A stretch of DNA of 24,692 nucleotides from Treponema sp. UBA1793 (GTDB lineage Bacteria; Spirochaetota; Spirochaetia; Treponematales; Treponemataceae): NCBI GenBank assembly GCA_002314445.1, contig DCFX01000071.1, forward strand, positions 1 through 24,692, in the 5' to 3' direction. Under the pieces are notes generated by a model that was not told the origin of the DNA, ran no database searches, and saw nothing but the letters and a program-made list of their open reading frames with translations. The position numbers and the translations under genes are program-made. Each line of letters starts with the position of its first letter. Position 1 is the first letter of the stretch. Below, in pieces: positions 23,517 to 24,692 of the stretch.

Positions 23517-24692
23517 TTTTTTACCGGATGCACTACGGAACGGAGAAAGCCGTACCGTTGAATTCAAAGCCGAACTTCCCAAAGAATCCGCCAAATGGAT
23601 AAAAAGCATTGTTGCGTTTGCAAACGGTGCGGGAGGCAGCCTTGTTATCGGCGTAAACAACAAACGTGAAATAACCGGTATCCCGAAATCAGTTGATTTG
23701 TTTGAACTGAAAGACTTCATTGCAGATACCGTCGGCCAGATGTGCTCGCCTCAGATTATTCCCGACATTTCTGCGGAAACAGTGGATGGCAAGCAGCTGC
23801 TGCTGATTCAGGTCTATCCGGGAGCGGCAACTCCGTATTATATAAAATCAGAAGGGAAAGAAGCCGGAACGTATATCAGGCTCGGGGCTACGACACGAAA
23901 AGCTGACTGGGCAACGCTTGAAGAACTGACAAACCGCGGCAGAAAATGTTTTTATGACGAATTACCGTATTCAAATCTACCCGTTACGGACGATGACGTA
24001 ACAGCGTTATGCAGTGTTTTATCCGCACAGGCAAAGTTTGAAATCATTAAAAAGGATCTCTATAACCTGCATGTCATTCGGAAGGAAGACGGAAAAGATA
24101 CGGCGACGAATGCGTATGCGATTCTGCTGGGAAAGCATGATTTTACGTCACGGATTCAGTGTGCGCGTTTCAGGGGAACCGATCGAGTGTTCTTTCTGGA
24201 TAAGAAGGAATACGAAGGCCCGCTGTGCGAGCAGGTCGATCAGGCATATAAATTTGTACTGAATTATATGAGTATGGCCGTTGAAATAAACGGACTGGTT
24301 CATGATGAAAAATACGAACTGCCGGTTGCCGCAATACGTGAACTTATTATCAATGCCGCTATCCACCGGAATTACCAAATGCCGTCGAGCATTCAGGTTG
24401 CGGTCTATGACGACCGTGTTGAAATATCAAGTCCCGGCAGTCTGTACGGGACGCTTACGCTTGAAGAAGCAGTGAACGGACGGTCTGCAATACGAAACAG
24501 AACGCTTGCCCGCGTGTTTGAAAAAATCGGCATGGTGGAAGGCTGGGGTTCCGGCCTGAAACGGATCATTGCCATGAGCAGAGAGTACGGAATAAAACCG
24601 CCGGAGTTTCAGGAAATAGGTGATCTGCTGAGGGTTAATTTTTACCGCCCTTCATATAAGAACGATAAAACTACCCAAGAAACTACCCAAGA
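23509..24692 (+). CDS. AlbA_2/HATPase-type regulator, partial at window edge
   Basis: At least 394 residues, open to the right edge. The start ATG at 23509 overlaps the hsdM stop (ATGAATGA). Residues about 5-130 are an AlbA_2 (Schlafen-like) DNA-binding domain: SRTVEFKAEL, IVAFANGAGGSLVIGV, AGTYIRLGATTRKAD. Residues about 270-360 are an ATPase-like C-terminal region: AIRELIINAAIHRNY, VEISSPGSLYG, RNRTLARVFEKIGMVEGWGSGLKRI. The family is often called a putative transcriptional regulator or RecG-related protein; its activity is not settled. It commonly lies within type I restriction-modification loci between hsdM and hsdS, so hsdS and hsdR probably follow. The visible end enters a TTQE repeat, the usual linker before a C-terminal winged helix. 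Confidence 0.85.
   Translation, partial: MNDFLPDALRNGESRTVEFKAELPKESAKWIKSIVAFANGAGGSLVIGVNNKREITGIPKSVDLFELKDFIADTVGQMCSPQIIPDISAETVDGKQLLLIQVYPGAATPYYIKSEGKEAGTYIRLGATTRKADWATLEELTNRGRKCFYDELPYSNLPVTDDDVTALCSVLSAQAKFEIIKKDLYNLHVIRKEDGKDTATNAYAILLGKHDFTSRIQCARFRGTDRVFFLDKKEYEGPLCEQVDQAYKFVLNYMSMAVEINGLVHDEKYELPVAAIRELIINAAIHRNYQMPSSIQVAVYDDRVEISSPGSLYGTLTLEEAVNGRSAIRNRTLARVFEKIGMVEGWGSGLKRIIAMSREYGIKPPEFQEIGDLLRVNFYRPSYKNDKTTQETTQ
24670..24692 (+). repeat. 12-bp in-frame tandem repeat encoding TTQE
   Basis: ACTACCCAAGAA at 24670-24681 is repeated from 24682 to the window end (11 of 12 bases visible). The unit is a multiple of three, so copy changes alter linker length without breaking the frame. 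Confidence 0.55.

Overview
The window looks like chromosomal DNA from a Treponema-type spirochaete. This rests on gene content rather than any rRNA: HPr kinase/HPr next to rpoN and a hibernation factor, spirochaete-style lipoproteins, a LysM protein, a DUF1015 protein and moderate GC. LexA, RpoN, MetH and a type I modification gene argue for a larger-genome, non-syphilis treponeme. The genus is an inference.

Layout. 1-2458, minus strand: a cytidylate-kinase-like/BON protein, a membrane protein, a PgsA-type phosphatidyltransferase, and a broken or partial small membrane gene at the edge. 2528-3094, plus: a Nudix hydrolase. 3193-4886, minus: a lipoprotein and a LysM protein, translationally coupled. 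5110-5337, plus: a YdbC/PC4-like DNA-binding protein. 5338-10152, minus: rpoN, hpf-like, hprK, ptsH, lexA, holA. 10200-12913, plus: DUF1015 and radA. 12973-14959, minus: a MerR regulator and a membrane transport-type protein behind a textbook 19-bp-spacer MerR promoter. 15400-15840, plus: an Hsp20 with a near-perfect sigma-54 promoter. 16119-17888, plus: a large Ser/Thr-rich lipoprotein. 18057-20771, minus: metH without its reactivation domain. 21068-24692, plus: a frameshifted hsdM followed by an AlbA_2/HATPase regulator that runs off the edge.

How the parts connect. The rpoN-hpf-hprK-ptsH block joins carbon and phosphorylation signalling to alternative sigma factor and ribosome hibernation functions. 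lexA and holA follow ptsH with only a few bases between genes, so the SOS repressor probably shares the hprK transcript. The rpoN product has a likely target 5 kb away, the hsp20 promoter. A weaker sigma-54-like site lies upstream of hsdM.

The most unusual pattern is in gene starts. Five genes (pgsA, hprK, rpoN, DUF1015, metH) have no Shine-Dalgarno sequence and carry a -10 hexamer only 6-10 bases before the ATG, which predicts leaderless or nearly leaderless mRNAs. Most other genes that head a transcript have a clear GGAGG-like site and a real leader. I found no CRISPR array, tRNA, rRNA or insertion sequence. Nothing here is clearly a wholly new system; the leaderless group, the sigma-54 stress module and the MerR module are the best leads.
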